A DNA stretch of 64,000 bases from Alteromonas sp. KUL106 (GCF_009811415.1 NZ_BLIG01000016.1:1-64000), one strand, 5' to 3'; shown: positions 18,792-28,850, counted from the stretch's first letter. Translations and numbers: made by a program. Notes: generated by a model from the letters alone, not told the origin.

Positions 18792-20072
18792 TCAACACAT
18801 GGCACACGTCTCTACTAGTGTTTCGCAGTAATTTACCGCACTGACCGCATTCTTACCTTTGTTTTTTGCTTCGTATAGGGCTTCATCAGCAACAGATAAT
18901 AGTTCATGGGCTGGATCCTCAGTATTCGGTATAGCGGAATTAATGAATACTACGCCAAATGAGCAAGATGCACTGAATGCGTGCTCATCAATTTCAAACA
19001 CTTTCAATGCTATTTGCTTCCTAATTCGTTCAACTATGGACGGACCGTTTTTCGAGGTGTCACTGTCTGAAAACAGTATCACAAACTCATCACCCCCTAA
19101 ACGGGCTATGCAGTCAGAAGGACGAATATTTTCTTTTACTATTTCGGTGATGTTCTTGAGCAGCATATCGCCACTGGCGTGCCCATATTTATCATTGATC
19201 GTTTTGAAATTATCGATATCGAAGAGGCATAGCGCCATGCTTTCTAACTCACCTTGCGCGGTTAGATTTAGACTTTCAGCAAGCTTTACTTCCAAATAGC
19301 TTCGAGAGAATGCATGGGTTAGATGATCGTACATAAGCTGGTGATTGAGCATTCGCCGCTCTTCATATAACTCATCAATGTGGAGAACTAATACCCATGC
19401 AATAGTACAGGTTACTAAAAATGACCCAACCCATGTGAGAGGCGGTGCATCCAGAACTTCTATACCTGTTAACGTATCGCTAATTCCAGTGAACAGCCAA
19501 ATTGTGTTGGTAATGAGTAATAACACCACTGTATTACTATTTTTTAGCAGCGAGCGCTGACGGGCAAATACTTTGAGGAGCACGTAAATACAATACGAGC
19601 CTAGAATTAGGATCCAAAGCCCCCAAAGCTCAAACAAAAAGCCATATTTCAGCCCTGTGTAATACTTAGAAGTAGCATAAAATACGTTGTCTAAAAAGTA
19701 CGGGCTTGGCACTACCGTTAAAAGGGAAAACACGCTAGAAATAACGTAACACCACTTCAAAAAAGAAGGCGCTTTATAGTTGAAAAAAGCAAGGTAGAAA
19801 TGAAGGCTTATGACTAGGATGAACATGGCGCCAATGATGGTGAGTCTATTTGAAACGCTCAGAACAACAAGGCTTTCGCTTGCATTAATGAGCACACCAA
19901 AAGCGCCAAAGAATATTGCGCTCACGAAAGCCGACAGTGCAAACAGAAAATAGTATTTCACTGGCTCTTTATGGTGAAAAGCCAGCCGGTAATAGAGCAG
20001 CGAAAAGAATAGGCTCATCAATAAGCAAATGCTAGATGTCACAAAAAGTGGCAGTGACAATGTGTGAATCAT
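18792..20072 (-). CDS. Membrane diguanylate cyclase with N-terminal 7TM-like sensor
   Basis: This is a 426-residue protein. About seven hydrophobic segments fill residues 1-235, resembling the histidine-kinase-type 7TM input domain. A short linker (HIDELYEERRMLNHQLMYDHLTHAFSR) leads into the GGDEF domain. The catalytic motif GGDEF is intact at 326-330, and RPSD at 317-320 is a complete RxxD inhibitory site five residues before it, so an active, feedback-inhibited cyclic di-GMP synthase is expected. No EAL domain is present. It is monocistronic, convergent with the acyl-CoA operon. Confidence 0.92.
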   Translation of the reverse strand: MIHTLSLPLFVTSSICLLMSLFFSLLYYRLAFHHKEPVKYYFLFALSAFVSAIFFGAFGVLINASESLVVLSVSNRLTIIGAMFILVISLHFYLAFFNYKAPSFLKWCYVISSVFSLLTVVPSPYFLDNVFYATSKYYTGLKYGFLFELWGLWILILGSYCIYVLLKVFARQRSLLKNSNTVVLLLITNTIWLFTGISDTLTGIEVLDAPPLTWVGSFLVTCTIAWVLVLHIDELYEERRMLNHQLMYDHLTHAFSRSYLEVKLAESLNLTAQGELESMALCLFDIDNFKTINDKYGHASGDMLLKNITEIVKENIRPSDCIARLGGDEFVILFSDSDTSKNGPSIVERIRKQIALKVFEIDEHAFSASCSFGVVFINSAIPNTEDPAHELLSVADEALYEAKNKGKNAVSAVNYCETLVETCAMC

Positions 20073-20160
20073 ATTATTGTTCTATTCCTTATTGCTTCAC
20101 ATCACGTTATGAGTAAGTGTAGAGCAACTATTTTTGTGCGCTAACTTTTCGAGAGTCTTT

Positions 20161-20311
20161 TAGGGCGTGTTGATCTTTGTTGCACGAATTTTGGCTATAT
20201 GAAAGCATTTTAATCGCGAAATAGCCCTGCAGGCATAGTTGTTCTATGTCAGAGGGCTGTGACAAAGAGCAAACTGCTGCAAAAATGTACAGCAAAGATC
20301 AACACGCCCTA
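20161..20311. repeat. MITE-like foldback element with 19-bp terminal inverted repeats
   Basis: This 151-bp noncoding element is bounded by TAGGGCGTGTTGATCTTTG at 20161-20179 and its exact reverse complement at 20293-20311. The outermost TA at each end could be a TA target duplication or part of the repeat. Inner complementary stretches (GCATAG with CTATGT) would extend the fold. It encodes no transposase. Its right end supplies the TAG stop of the YchJ-like gene, so it inserted at the 3' end of that gene. Confidence 0.85.
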
Positions 20312-20848
20312 GTATGAGTGATTTTTAAGACCGCAGCACTGTTTAAATTTTTTGTTGCTACCGCAGACGCAAGGTAGGTTTCTGCCATATTTTATTTTGC
20401 CGCAGTCATTGTGCAGTTCACCATCGTGATAGCGCCATTTACCCTCTTCGACAATGAAGTTTGATGATTCATGAAGCTGATACATGTTTTTATTTTCAAA
20501 ATAATAGGCTGTGAATTCAACAATGGCTGTAATGGGCTTGGAGTGCGAGTCAGCTTCGTCCGCCGCTTCTACTTTAGCATTACCGTGCACAGAGCTATCT
20601 GCAAAAGCAGGGTGAACTTGTAGCGCGAACCATGTGGCACCTTGTGCGTTTTGCGCCAGATTCTCTATAGAGAGACCCTGCTGCTTTTCTTTGGTGTAGG
20701 TTTCAAGAATATATTGATAATGCGCTGTAGCATAGGCTGAAAATCGTGAGCGCATAAGCTGCTCTGCAGAGCTAGGGAATTCAACGCCCTTAATGAAAGG
20801 CTCGCAACATGTTTTGAAGGGTTTTGAGGAACAACAGTAACAGCGCAT
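20309..20848 (-). CDS. YchJ/UPF0225-like SEC-C protein
   Basis: This 179-residue protein has zinc-binding SEC-C-like motifs at both ends: CYCCSSKPFKTCCEP at the N-terminus and CVCGSNKKFKQCCG at the C-terminus, with the NTF2-like YchJ core between (RSRFSAYATAHYQYILETY). The function of YchJ proteins is not established. The stop codon TAG is formed by the outer end of a MITE-like element, so the last residues after CCG (LKNHSY) may differ from the ancestral protein. The core is complete, and the gene should still be functional. Confidence 0.88.
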   Translation of the reverse strand: MRCYCCSSKPFKTCCEPFIKGVEFPSSAEQLMRSRFSAYATAHYQYILETYTKEKQQGLSIENLAQNAQGATWFALQVHPAFADSSVHGNAKVEAADEADSHSKPITAIVEFTAYYFENKNMYQLHESSNFIVEEGKWRYHDGELHNDCGKIKYGRNLPCVCGSNKKFKQCCGLKNHSY

Positions 20849-21070
20849 AAGGCAACTCGCAGATTGAGAATATCACAAAGCATTACAGTATAGGGATAAG
20901 CAGCGTGAGCCCCAACCTTTTTAAATGTAAAGGTTAGCGATATTCAAAATTTCATGGCAGTCCATGCCAAAGAGTCTATTCCAAATAGCTGTTTGAAAAT
21001 AATGGTGAAGGCTTTGCCTATGCCCCTCTATTTGCGCAAAAGCAGGATTTAGATACGAACAGGCTATGTA

Positions 21071-21481
21071 TTACCAAGGGCCTAACGCGACGTTTCTTAC
21101 GTCGTCAATGCTGTTAACACGCACATTCACCAGGCTGACAGAGTAAAGTTCACACAGCTTTCTGATCATTTCACTGTCTGTTGGCTGAAGGTCTAAATCG
21201 ATGTTTTCAACATACAGTGTTTTACACTGGCCACTTGTAATCAATTTACTGATCCATTCTGGCATTTTCTCTTTTTCAGGCTTTTGAATACGAATCGCGT
21301 GATTGACGGTTTTTGAAAACGACACCGTGTTTGAAAGCAGATAATTCCAACCTTTATCGTTACTTCCTTTTCCATTACCTTGTTTTTCGCTAGGAAACCC
21401 TTCTATCGGCAAAGGTAGTTGAACAACATTTGAAACCGAAGCGCGCAAAGCATTGAATCGTGAAACTGAAGATGTGTTCAT
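21071..21481 (-). CDS. SOS-regulated SulA-like protein (putative cell division inhibitor)
   Basis: This 136-residue protein starts at the ATG at 21481, preceded by AAGGG; a longer frame begins at 21523. The C-terminal half (PEWISKLITSGQCKTLYVENID, then a helix and SLVNVRV) resembles the RecA-like fold of SulA, which blocks FtsZ assembly, though identity to E. coli SulA is weak by eye. Two LexA-type boxes lie 71-103 bp upstream, which strongly supports control by DNA damage. An alternative is a short ImuA-like protein. No imuB or dnaE2 is adjacent, which favours the SulA reading. Confidence 0.6.
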   Translation of the reverse strand: MNTSSVSRFNALRASVSNVVQLPLPIEGFPSEKQGNGKGSNDKGWNYLLSNTVSFSKTVNHAIRIQKPEKEKMPEWISKLITSGQCKTLYVENIDLDLQPTDSEMIRKLCELYSVSLVNVRVNSIDDVRNVALGPW

Positions 21482-21551
21482 AGTAAAACCCTTAATGCAT
21501 TTACTCTTAAGTTCGTAAGGCAAACTTTAAGAATAGTGTTATTAATAAATA

Positions 21552-21584
21552 CTGTTCGCATATACAGTGTGTATGTGTATACAG
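21552..21584 (-). promoter_or_regulatory. Tandem LexA (SOS) boxes
   Basis: CTGTTCGCATATACAG at 21552-21567 is a perfect CTGT-N8-ACAG LexA site. A second, near-perfect copy GTGTATGTGTATACAG lies at 21569-21584, one base further on. Both sit upstream of the SulA-like gene on the minus strand, and 190-220 bp from the divergent yqaA-like start. Tandem boxes usually mean tight repression. Confidence 0.88.
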
Positions 21585-21771
21585 TATTCATAAAAGAGGA
21601 GTTTGGCAAGTATTTAGTTGTACTTTTTTTACACAAATTGGTGGGTTTTTCAGTAACTATCTAAAAAGTAGTATTTTTTTGATTGCTCCATGAAAGAAGT
21701 ATTCATTGATGGTTTAAGGTAATATGCGCAGCTATTGAATGTAGAAACTACTTTATAACGCTGGGGGAGCA

Positions 21772-22203
21772 TTGAGCGCGTTAATACACTTGGGCTATTT
21801 GGGCATGTTCTTATCAGCCTTATTGGCTGCTACGATCTTGCCATTAAGTTCTGAAATTGTATTGAGCGCTTTATACAGTAGTGGCTTTAACGGGCTGTTA
21901 TTGCTTGCTGTTGCTTCGCTAGGAAACGTACTCGGCTCGGTGGTTAATTATGTATTGGGCTTTAAGTTCGGAAAAGACATTGCGACGCATAAGTTAAAAG
22001 TAAGCGAAGCGGCGTTTAACCGTGCAAGTCACACCTTTACTCAGTGGGGGAAGTGGAGCTTGTTTTTATGCTGGGTCCCGATTATTGGCGACCCGATTAC
22101 ACTGGTAGCGGGTGTACTTAGAAGCCCGCTTTGGTTCTTCATATTTGCGGTCACTATCAGCAAAACCGTGCGCTATGCCGCGCTGCTCTACGTACTAATG
22201 TGA
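21772..22203 (+). CDS. yqaA: YqaA-family (DedA-like) inner membrane protein
   Basis: This 143-residue protein matches the length of E. coli YqaA (142). It has about four hydrophobic segments, and the DedA/SNARE-associated block with glycine and lysine (LGSVVNYVLGFKFG) followed by the amphipathic WGKWSLFLCWVPIIGDPIT segment. The start is TTG at 21772, with a strong GGGGGAG 4-10 nt upstream; no ATG is nearby. DedA-type proteins act in lipid scrambling and membrane homeostasis, but YqaA itself has no assigned function. Confidence 0.82.
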   Translation: MSALIHLGYLGMFLSALLAATILPLSSEIVLSALYSSGFNGLLLLAVASLGNVLGSVVNYVLGFKFGKDIATHKLKVSEAAFNRASHTFTQWGKWSLFLCWVPIIGDPITLVAGVLRSPLWFFIFAVTISKTVRYAALLYVLM

Positions 22204-22223
22204 TACGTTTATTGATTTTAGCT

Positions 22224-22886
22224 TTATCTCACTAGCGCACGTTTGTCTCGGTTCGTCTTTTTTCTTTTCTTCTGATACGCCACATACCAGTGTCTCACTC
22301 TTGGGCTCATTAGCAACAGTCCAATCATCCAGTACCAAATCGGCTCTTGCCAAAATGTTTTCTGCGACCAGCTGAAATGCAGCAGGGCGAGGGGCAATAT
22401 CAGGTAAATGCTGTTATGAAGCCTCTGCCACTTTGTTCCCATACTTCGCTGGATGCGTTTAAACGACGTAGCAGTGAGCGCAAAAAGAAGAAGTAACGCC
22501 GCCATGCCAACGATTATGTAAGGTCTACTTACTATTTCGCTTGCGACCAGCGCCATATCTAGCTGAAGTTCGAACACAATGTAGGTGAGCAGATGTGAAA
22601 AGGCGTACACAAAGGTGTAAACGCCAATCATACGCCTGAAATTCATGGGTTCAGGGCTTGGGAGCCATTTCGCAAGTGGGCTGAGGGTCAGCGTCAATAA
22701 GAGAAAGTGAATGGCCCAGGTTCCAGTTTCGTTAATGAGTGTGTTTACAGGGTCAGGGCCAAGCTGATCGTTAACGCCTGCAAAAAACAACCAGGCGACA
22801 TAGCCTAGCGCTAAAAGATGAATAAGACCTTTCAGCGTGCGACGTTGCAAAACAGAAAATCGAAACGGTTTTTTTCTTAACGGCAT
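22224..22886 (-). CDS. msrQ: Heme-binding membrane subunit MsrQ
   Basis: This 220-residue protein has six hydrophobic segments and the ferric-reductase-like pattern of MsrQ (LALGYVAWLF, NETGTWAIHFLLLTLTLSPL, WQRLHNSIYL). Histidines in the second, third and fifth helices (HFLLL, SHLLTY, LHNS, LHFSW) can coordinate heme b. MsrQ carries electrons from the respiratory quinone pool to periplasmic MsrP. It lies 100 bp after msrP on the same strand, the normal msrPQ order. Confidence 0.93.
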   Translation of the reverse strand: MPLRKKPFRFSVLQRRTLKGLIHLLALGYVAWLFFAGVNDQLGPDPVNTLINETGTWAIHFLLLTLTLSPLAKWLPSPEPMNFRRMIGVYTFVYAFSHLLTYIVFELQLDMALVASEIVSRPYIIVGMAALLLLFALTATSFKRIQRSMGTKWQRLHNSIYLILPLALLHFSWSQKTFWQEPIWYWMIGLLLMSPRVRHWYVAYQKKRKKTNRDKRALVR

Positions 22887-22986
22887 TAAATAAGCAACTT
22901 AATAACAAGGCAAAAGAATTTCAGTTAGGTGAATGTCATACGAGGGGCTTGTCATCTATATACAGCCCCCTTATACAAGATAGCTG

Positions 22987-23994
22987 CTAATAATAGCGGG
23001 ATAAGTCCATATCTTTGTATAACGGAGCGACTTCGCTGTAGCCGTTAAACATTTGGGTGTCGATGCGATTTCTGGCAAGTAGCCCACCTGTGGTTATTCT
23101 GCGTTCACTGGCCTGACTCCATCTAGGATGTGACACGTTAGGGTTTACATTGGCGTAAAAGCCATACTCGTTGGCGGCCAGTCGATTCCATGTGGTGGGA
23201 GGCTTCTTGTCAGTAAGGCGAATTCTCACAATAGACTTAATGCTCTTAAAACCATACTTCCACGGTACAACAAGCCTGATAGGCGCGCCGTTTTGAGGTG
23301 GCAGAGTTTTCCCGTAAAGACCCACTGACATGAGCGTCAACGGATGCATGGCCTCATCAAGTCGCAAACCCTCGATATAAGGGTAATCGATACCTCCACC
23401 GGTAAATCGGCTTCGTTGGCCGGGCATTTGCTCTGGGTCATATAACGTTTCAAACGCCACGTATTTGGCTGACATCAACGGGTCCGCTTGTTTCAACAGA
23501 GCACCTAATTCAAACCCTATCCACGGCACCACCATTGACCATGCTTCAACGCAGCGCAAACGGTAAATACGCTCTTCAAGTGGAAAGCGTTTTGTTAACG
23601 CATCGTGATCAAGTTCAAGTGGATTTTTCACCATACCGTCAACTTTTAAGGTCCATGGATCAGTTTGAAATTCAGTCGCATTTTTAGCTGGCGCATCTTT
23701 AGAGGTGCCAAACTCATAAAAATTGTTGTAGCTGGTTACTTTATCCTCGGGCGTTCGTGTTTCCGCTATCTGAAACTTGGGCGGCTGAATGAACTCAAGC
23801 GCCTTTCCTTTAAACGCAGCTTTTTCTTCTTCATCTTCCCAAAACCAACCGGCAGCGCCTGCCGACCTCGCTAACAGCGTAGACGCGCCCACGAAGCCCA
23901 TAGATTTGAGCAATGAACGGCGATTCATGTAGATGCTTTCATCGGTAACATGGCTCTCGTTTAATTTCACTGAGGGTTTAAATGGTTTTGGCAT
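22987..23994 (-). CDS. msrP: Periplasmic methionine sulfoxide reductase MsrP
   Basis: This 335-residue molybdopterin enzyme repairs oxidised methionines in periplasmic proteins. A twin-arginine signal ([11 protein letters not shown] near residue 24, then the AAGAAG stretch) sends the folded, cofactor-loaded enzyme through Tat. The molybdenum-binding cysteine is in [14 protein letters not shown], and the family block [11 protein letters not shown] opens the protein. It depends on the Moco genes 17 kb upstream in the window. It is transcribed with msrQ. Confidence 0.95.
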   Translation of the reverse strand: MPKPFKPSVKLNESHVTDESIYMNRRSLLKSMGFVGASTLLARSAGAAGWFWEDEEEKAAFKGKALEFIQPPKFQIAETRTPEDKVTSYNNFYEFGTSKDAPAKNATEFQTDPWTLKVDGMVKNPLELDHDALTKRFPLEERIYRLRCVEAWSMVVPWIGFELGALLKQADPLMSAKYVAFETLYDPEQMPGQRSRFTGGGIDYPYIEGLRLDEAMHPLTLMSVGLYGKTLPPQNGAPIRLVVPWKYGFKSIKSIVRIRLTDKKPPTTWNRLAANEYGFYANVNPNVSHPRWSQASERRITTGGLLARNRIDTQMFNGYSEVAPLYKDMDLSRYY

Positions 23995-24191
23995 TACATC
24001 ACCTTCTTTAGAAAATGGCTGGATTACTCTACATTCGTTTAGGAAGCGGAATAATAATAACTACGTAAATACTGGGAGTAAGTTTTAATACCGTTACTTT
24101 TTAATGAAATCGATAGAATAAAATAGACCGAGAGAGTGGCATTTATCTTTCAAAAAGCTTTGAAAGCAACGAGTGAAGAGCCAGTTGGACA

Positions 24192-25199
24192 TTACAAATG
24201 TAGACTATCCTGAATGCCGCCTTGCTTGGGGGAAAAGATATTGCTGTATAAGCGAGAAGCAAATTCGTCGGTCATGCCAGAAATATAGTCGGCGAGTACG
24301 CGCATACCATTATCGCTCTCGCATGCGTTACGCCAACGAACCTGGGTATTTTCTGGTAGCAAACGGTCGGGATCTGACGCAAACGCCTCAAAAAGCTCCA
24401 TAACCACCAGTTGTCCCTTATATTCAAGCAGCTGAACATCGGGGCGGCGTATCACTTTGTTAAACACAAAGCGTTTAAAAAGCTCTAGCGCTTCGGCAAA
24501 CTTTTCAGGCATTACGGCGTTAAACGCAAGTAACGGATGAGTGAAACCCTCTACGCCTTTTATTTCAATAGCAGTGATAAAGCTATTTACCAGCGCGCCA
24601 ATGGCGTTCTTTCTCTCGTGATGCGCGGCACCAAATAATTTGTTGGTTAACGTTTCTATGTTGCTTGATAGCCACGGTACATCAAGGGCCTTAAGTGGTA
24701 TGGATACATCATCGATAAAATGATGCTTGTCGACCATATCCATAACGATAGCATCCTCTAAATCGTGAATACCGTAGGCAATATCGTCAGATAGCTCCAT
24801 TATTGAGCAGTCAAACGATTTAAATTGCGTTTTACTGTGGGTATTCGGTTTTGCAGTAAACTGCATAAACGCATCTTTATCTTCATTGCTAAAGGGTGCA
24901 AGTAGCCAGTCAAATAGGGGCTCGTCGCAGCGAAACAGACCTTTTGGTGGATGCCAGTCGTGGGCCTTAACCTGACGAAGAGAAAGCGGGCGCTGAGGAA
25001 CAGGCCCCTTACTATGAAGGGCATCAATAAAATTTGGATATTTCACTAAGCCCAACACACTTCTTCTGCACAAATTCATGCCGTGGTGCGCAGTGTAGGG
25101 TTCAAGCTGGGTAATGATCCTGAAAGTTTGCCCGTTTCCTTCAAAGCCGCCGTACTCATGCATCATGTAATTGAGCGCAATTTCACCGCCGTGCCCGAA
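24192..25199 (-). pseudogene. dgt: dgt (dGTPase) 3' part, separated from its 5' part by the island
   Basis: The minus-strand frame from 25199 encodes FGHGGEIALNYMMHEYGGFEGNGQ and the remaining 330 or so residues of a deoxyguanosinetriphosphate triphosphohydrolase, ending with LHL. The conserved FGHGGE follows the HD motif directly in intact proteins. The frame stays open into the island up to 25487, but that 96-codon extension is island sequence and not dGTPase. The codon at 25199 (TTC, Phe) is the same codon at which the 5' fragment at 42567 stops matching, so the two halves would rejoin in frame. As it stands the gene cannot give an intact enzyme. Confidence 0.93.
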
Positions 25200-25207
25200 G
25201 GAAAATG

Positions 25208-25253
25208 AACACCCACTAAAAAAGATAAAAACGTATCTATTGTTGGAAAGGTA
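25208..25253. repeat. Left-end inverted motifs of the island
   Basis: Three motifs read inward from the left junction: AACACCCA (25208-25215), CGTATCT (25232-25238) and GAAAGGTA (25246-25253). The same three occur in the same order, in inverted orientation, at the right end. Spacing differs: CGTATCT is 32 nt from the core here and 16 nt there. They are probably recombinase-binding arm or terminal repeats. Confidence 0.7.
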
Positions 25254-25288
25254 AACTAGTATGTAATTAGATTGGGCTTGAGAAATAG

Positions 25289-26563
25289 ATGATGTATAAC
25301 TTTCAAAGTGAAAAATATAAAACAAAGTTGATGTGTGACAATGATGGCATACCATTGTTGCTACCCAACATATATTTACATTCACTTTATAAGAATAGAC
25401 AAGCATACAAATTAACATGGGTAGATGGGTCTGGAAAGCGCAGAATAAAAGATGCTGAGCTTGATAAAGTAACGTTATCAAAAACAAAAATTACCGAATG
25501 CTTTTACGAGTTAAGAAAGCTTCTCTTGTGGCTTGAAAGTTATTCAGAAAACTCGCCTTCAATTTCTCTTATTACACACCATAACTTACCTGAAGAAATC
25601 CTCAATCATTATATCAATAACGTTTTGATTCTGGAGCGCAATACAAGTGAGAAAATGGTCGAGAAAGCAGTTTCAGGCTTGACGTATTACTACAACTATT
25701 TGGCGTACAATGGGTTTACTAACATAAAAGAGATTCGTGTAAAAGACGATAAGAAGTCTATTGCAAGGGATAATACAAAAAGAAGAAATGTAATTAAGTA
25801 TCTGTCTCCTCGCATGCGAGCTGAAATTTATGCCAATGCTAAAAGTCTTCGAGTCGAATGTATTTTGCGTGCAGGCGGAGAGTGTGGCTTACGTACGCGA
25901 GAAAATATGGGATTATTACTTAATGACTTTAGAGTTGGCGGTCAACCATATTTAGGTATGAAATCGTTTTTCAAAGAAATAGATATAGAATTAAAACTCA
26001 ATACGCGCTTAGACAAACAAAAGCAAGAGTTCAAGTATTGGCTTCAAGGTAAATATACTAAAGGCCGTAAAAATGGTGTTGGGGGCATTTCTAGATGGAT
26101 TTATATTCCACGTGACGTCATGCTACGTTTTAAACTTTATTACGAAACTGAAAGACCTGATTGTGCTGAAGATAGTTTCTTCTTAACTGATCCTCAAAGT
26201 CGTATTGTAAATGGAATAAAACAATACCAAGGCACTAGGGACTTTAAAGATACACGTGCTTCGGTTATTGATAGGCAAAAGAAAGGGTTATTGAAAACAT
26301 ACCTTTATAAATTAGATGAAAAACATACATACCACATCCTTAGACATTCTTACGGTACTGATAAGTTTCATGATGCGGTTGAAGAGGATGGACTTGAGCT
26401 CGAAAATGTTACGCACTTATCTAGACCATATTTACTAGTTGCAGAATTATTAGGTCATGAAACTCAAGGCAAAGATGCTGTGACAACAACGAGAAAATAC
26501 ATAAGGTCTGTAAAAGAAAAGCTTGACCAAGAAAATTCATACTTGGAGTACTCAAATGGATAA
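25289..26563 (+). CDS. Tyrosine recombinase, first gene of the island module (GmtY/TnpA-like)
   Basis: This 424-residue site-specific recombinase has a complete tyrosine-recombinase active site: R202 in GLRTRENMG, H349 and R352 in HILRHSYGT, H390 in LLGHE, and nucleophile Y404 in TRKYIRS. The N-terminal 150 residues hold a core-binding, SAM-like domain. It starts 90 bp inside the left end and reads inward, overlapping the next gene by 8 bp. Size and position match the first recombinase of Tn554-type elements and the GmtY member of Gamma-Mobile-Trio elements as I recall them; the family name is inference, the catalytic set is seen directly. Confidence 0.92.
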   Translation: MMYNFQSEKYKTKLMCDNDGIPLLLPNIYLHSLYKNRQAYKLTWVDGSGKRRIKDAELDKVTLSKTKITECFYELRKLLLWLESYSENSPSISLITHHNLPEEILNHYINNVLILERNTSEKMVEKAVSGLTYYYNYLAYNGFTNIKEIRVKDDKKSIARDNTKRRNVIKYLSPRMRAEIYANAKSLRVECILRAGGECGLRTRENMGLLLNDFRVGGQPYLGMKSFFKEIDIELKLNTRLDKQKQEFKYWLQGKYTKGRKNGVGGISRWIYIPRDVMLRFKLYYETERPDCAEDSFFLTDPQSRIVNGIKQYQGTRDFKDTRASVIDRQKKGLLKTYLYKLDEKHTYHILRHSYGTDKFHDAVEEDGLELENVTHLSRPYLLVAELLGHETQGKDAVTTTRKYIRSVKEKLDQENSYLEYSNG

Positions 26564-28850
26564 TGCAGAAGCAAGCTTACTAGAACAACAAGCTGAAATG
26601 CTGGCAGAGTTTTCAAGCAAACAAAAGGTTAGAGCTGTTGATTTTGAGCCATTTGATACTAATAAATTTATTGTTCCGGAATATGAGGGTACAAAGTCCC
26701 AAATCATAATTCTTGAAGATTTTGAATCACGAGAAAAGCGGTTAATATTTTCGGCTTTATATGCTGCAAATTATTTAACATTTGTTCTTAATGAAGGCAC
26801 AGGTAGTAATCGTCAAACATTATCTTATATTGTTCCTAAATTCATGAGTTTCTTAAATGAACTTAAGGTAGATAAATTAAATCGTGTAAAAATTTTAAAA
26901 TGTTTTGAATCTCACCGAGTTAAAAACGATGGAGTGAAGACTCAAAGCACTGGAATGATAGAGTTAATACGGCTGATAAATAAAGCTCTTAATTATGTAA
27001 AATTTGGTAATGAATTACTTGCAATTGATGATTATAGATACCTAGATCTCCTATCAAAAAATAAACCCGCAGCTAGAGATGATAGCGATCAAACTACACT
27101 TACTGATTACTTTGGATTTCACACTTGGTTAAGAAGAGATGATGTTGGTGTTGGTTCACAGCTATATCAAAGAGCTGAGTCACCAAAAGTATTGATGCGG
27201 TCATTCCAAATTACAGTAAGTAGTGCATTAATTGAAATTAATAAAGCAAAACACGCGCTTATTGACTTGTTTCGTAGGAAGAAAGTTAATCCAAGCTACT
27301 TTCCTGAGAAGTTGATTCGCCCTCATCTGGAGGACTATCACGGTGGACGAAAAAGTAAACAGTTTCGCGTAGATGAAGCAGCATTTAAAAATGCTACTCT
27401 AAATAATCAAAAAGAGTTTTTTGAGAAACTTAGAAGTGTTCTTACTAATATCGAAACAGATAACATTATTAATACCGCTATAGAGTCTTTAATTTTCTCC
27501 CAATGTATAGAAAAAGCATATCAGTTTGCGAAAGATGAATTTTGGAAAACAGGAAAAATAGCAGCGCAAACATCAAAGATTACAAATAAAAGAATCACTG
27601 TATTTCGTCAGGCTACGGAATGCTCGCTTTTATTTACGCCTGATTTTATTAGAGAGTTGGTTGAATATTCTCACGTAAAACAAAAAAAGATCCCAATTTC
27701 TAAAGGGGAAAATTACTTATTTGCTTTATTAATGTCTTACCAAACGGTTCCATATAACGATTTGTTTAAAATAAAATTGAGTGATTTAAGATTTTCAGAA
27801 AGACAAACAGGGGAAGTTACTCAAATAGAATCAGACTATTTTAAATCTCGCTCAAAAAGCTACCATGACCTTGAAACGGTGAAAGCGAATTCTTTATTAG
27901 GCATTTCTATCCTTGCGTTTCTAAATGACCGTACAGATAGACTTAAAGTCAATTGTAAGTTAATCGATGATGATGGTTCATTGCTATCAAAGATGGGTAG
28001 AACAACAAGCATGTCATTGTTCTTTAAGTTCTTGGGAAAACCTCGTATTCGTGATGTGATAAACAATCAGTTATCAAAAGAGAAGGTTTCACCCGTATTC
28101 ATCGAATGCGTTTTAGCTATATGTGAAAAAGGTGTTCGAAAAGAGAATTATGAGAGAAAAAACACAAACTGGCTTTTGAATTGCGAAACACCAACTGTGA
28201 CTCGTATTTTTAGCGCTGAGGCAGTAAAGAACTCAAAAGTACACTCTCAATCAGATAACTTTGACCCAAGTCGAATGACTAATTACAACTCTCATACAAA
28301 TGAGACAGAACGTACTAACTATCGTACTGAAAACAATCAAACTTGGATAGATAATTGCGGCAAAGTTACTCGCGCTGTTATGAATGATATTTCTTTAAAT
28401 GTCTTAAGGCCGAGTAAGTCACAAGTTTATGAATATAACACAACAATAAAAAGTGCCCTACAAGCGATTAAACTAAAAGCAGATAATACCTTAGCGCTAT
28501 TAAAAGTAGTTACTGGAAAAAATAATGGCAAGGTCAACGGCCTTGGTTTCTTGGCATCTAATGAAGGCATTGAAGATAGTCTGCCTGACAATATTTACCT
28601 TGTTGATTCACCTGAAACTGTTCTTAAGCTTTTACATTATTTGGGCGAACTAGAACGCAGCCATCAAAAAATATTTCAACGCGCTCCAGAATATTTGTTT
28701 CTAGAGGCGTTACCCACGGCAGAATGGATAGAGACGGTTCTATCAACTAGATTGTTTAGTAAAGAAGCGATCATCGAAGGTCAAAAGCTTTATAAAAAGT
28801 ATAAGAAAGATTTACCACCTATCTTCACCGCGTTTACAGGAGGTTACTAA
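26556..28850 (+). CDS. Large recombinase-like protein of the island module
   Basis: The ATG at 26556 is preferred (GGAG 8-11 nt upstream, 8-bp overlap with the previous stop) over an ATG-frame start at 26523; it gives 764 residues. The order of the module and a helical N-terminal part (about 60-150) suggest a second recombinase of the TnpB kind. Residues 386-410 (NYLFALLMSYQTVPYNDLF) look like the first catalytic box of tyrosine recombinases but with the arginine missing, and I cannot find an HxxR box or tyrosine nucleophile. It may be a structural partner or a target-site protein. It ends directly against the next gene. Confidence 0.75.
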   Translation: MDNAEASLLEQQAEMLAEFSSKQKVRAVDFEPFDTNKFIVPEYEGTKSQIIILEDFESREKRLIFSALYAANYLTFVLNEGTGSNRQTLSYIVPKFMSFLNELKVDKLNRVKILKCFESHRVKNDGVKTQSTGMIELIRLINKALNYVKFGNELLAIDDYRYLDLLSKNKPAARDDSDQTTLTDYFGFHTWLRRDDVGVGSQLYQRAESPKVLMRSFQITVSSALIEINKAKHALIDLFRRKKVNPSYFPEKLIRPHLEDYHGGRKSKQFRVDEAAFKNATLNNQKEFFEKLRSVLTNIETDNIINTAIESLIFSQCIEKAYQFAKDEFWKTGKIAAQTSKITNKRITVFRQATECSLLFTPDFIRELVEYSHVKQKKIPISKGENYLFALLMSYQTVPYNDLFKIKLSDLRFSERQTGEVTQIESDYFKSRSKSYHDLETVKANSLLGISILAFLNDRTDRLKVNCKLIDDDGSLLSKMGRTTSMSLFFKFLGKPRIRDVINNQLSKEKVSPVFIECVLAICEKGVRKENYERKNTNWLLNCETPTVTRIFSAEAVKNSKVHSQSDNFDPSRMTNYNSHTNETERTNYRTENNQTWIDNCGKVTRAVMNDISLNVLRPSKSQVYEYNTTIKSALQAIKLKADNTLALLKVVTGKNNGKVNGLGFLASNEGIEDSLPDNIYLVDSPETVLKLLHYLGELERSHQKIFQRAPEYLFLEALPTAEWIETVLSTRLFSKEAIIEGQKLYKKYKKDLPPIFTAFTGGY

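Noticed and set aside
25200..25487. Extended N-terminus of the dgt 3' fragment
   Set aside because: The 96 extra codons lie in island sequence and share nothing with dGTPase; they are an accidental open frame.
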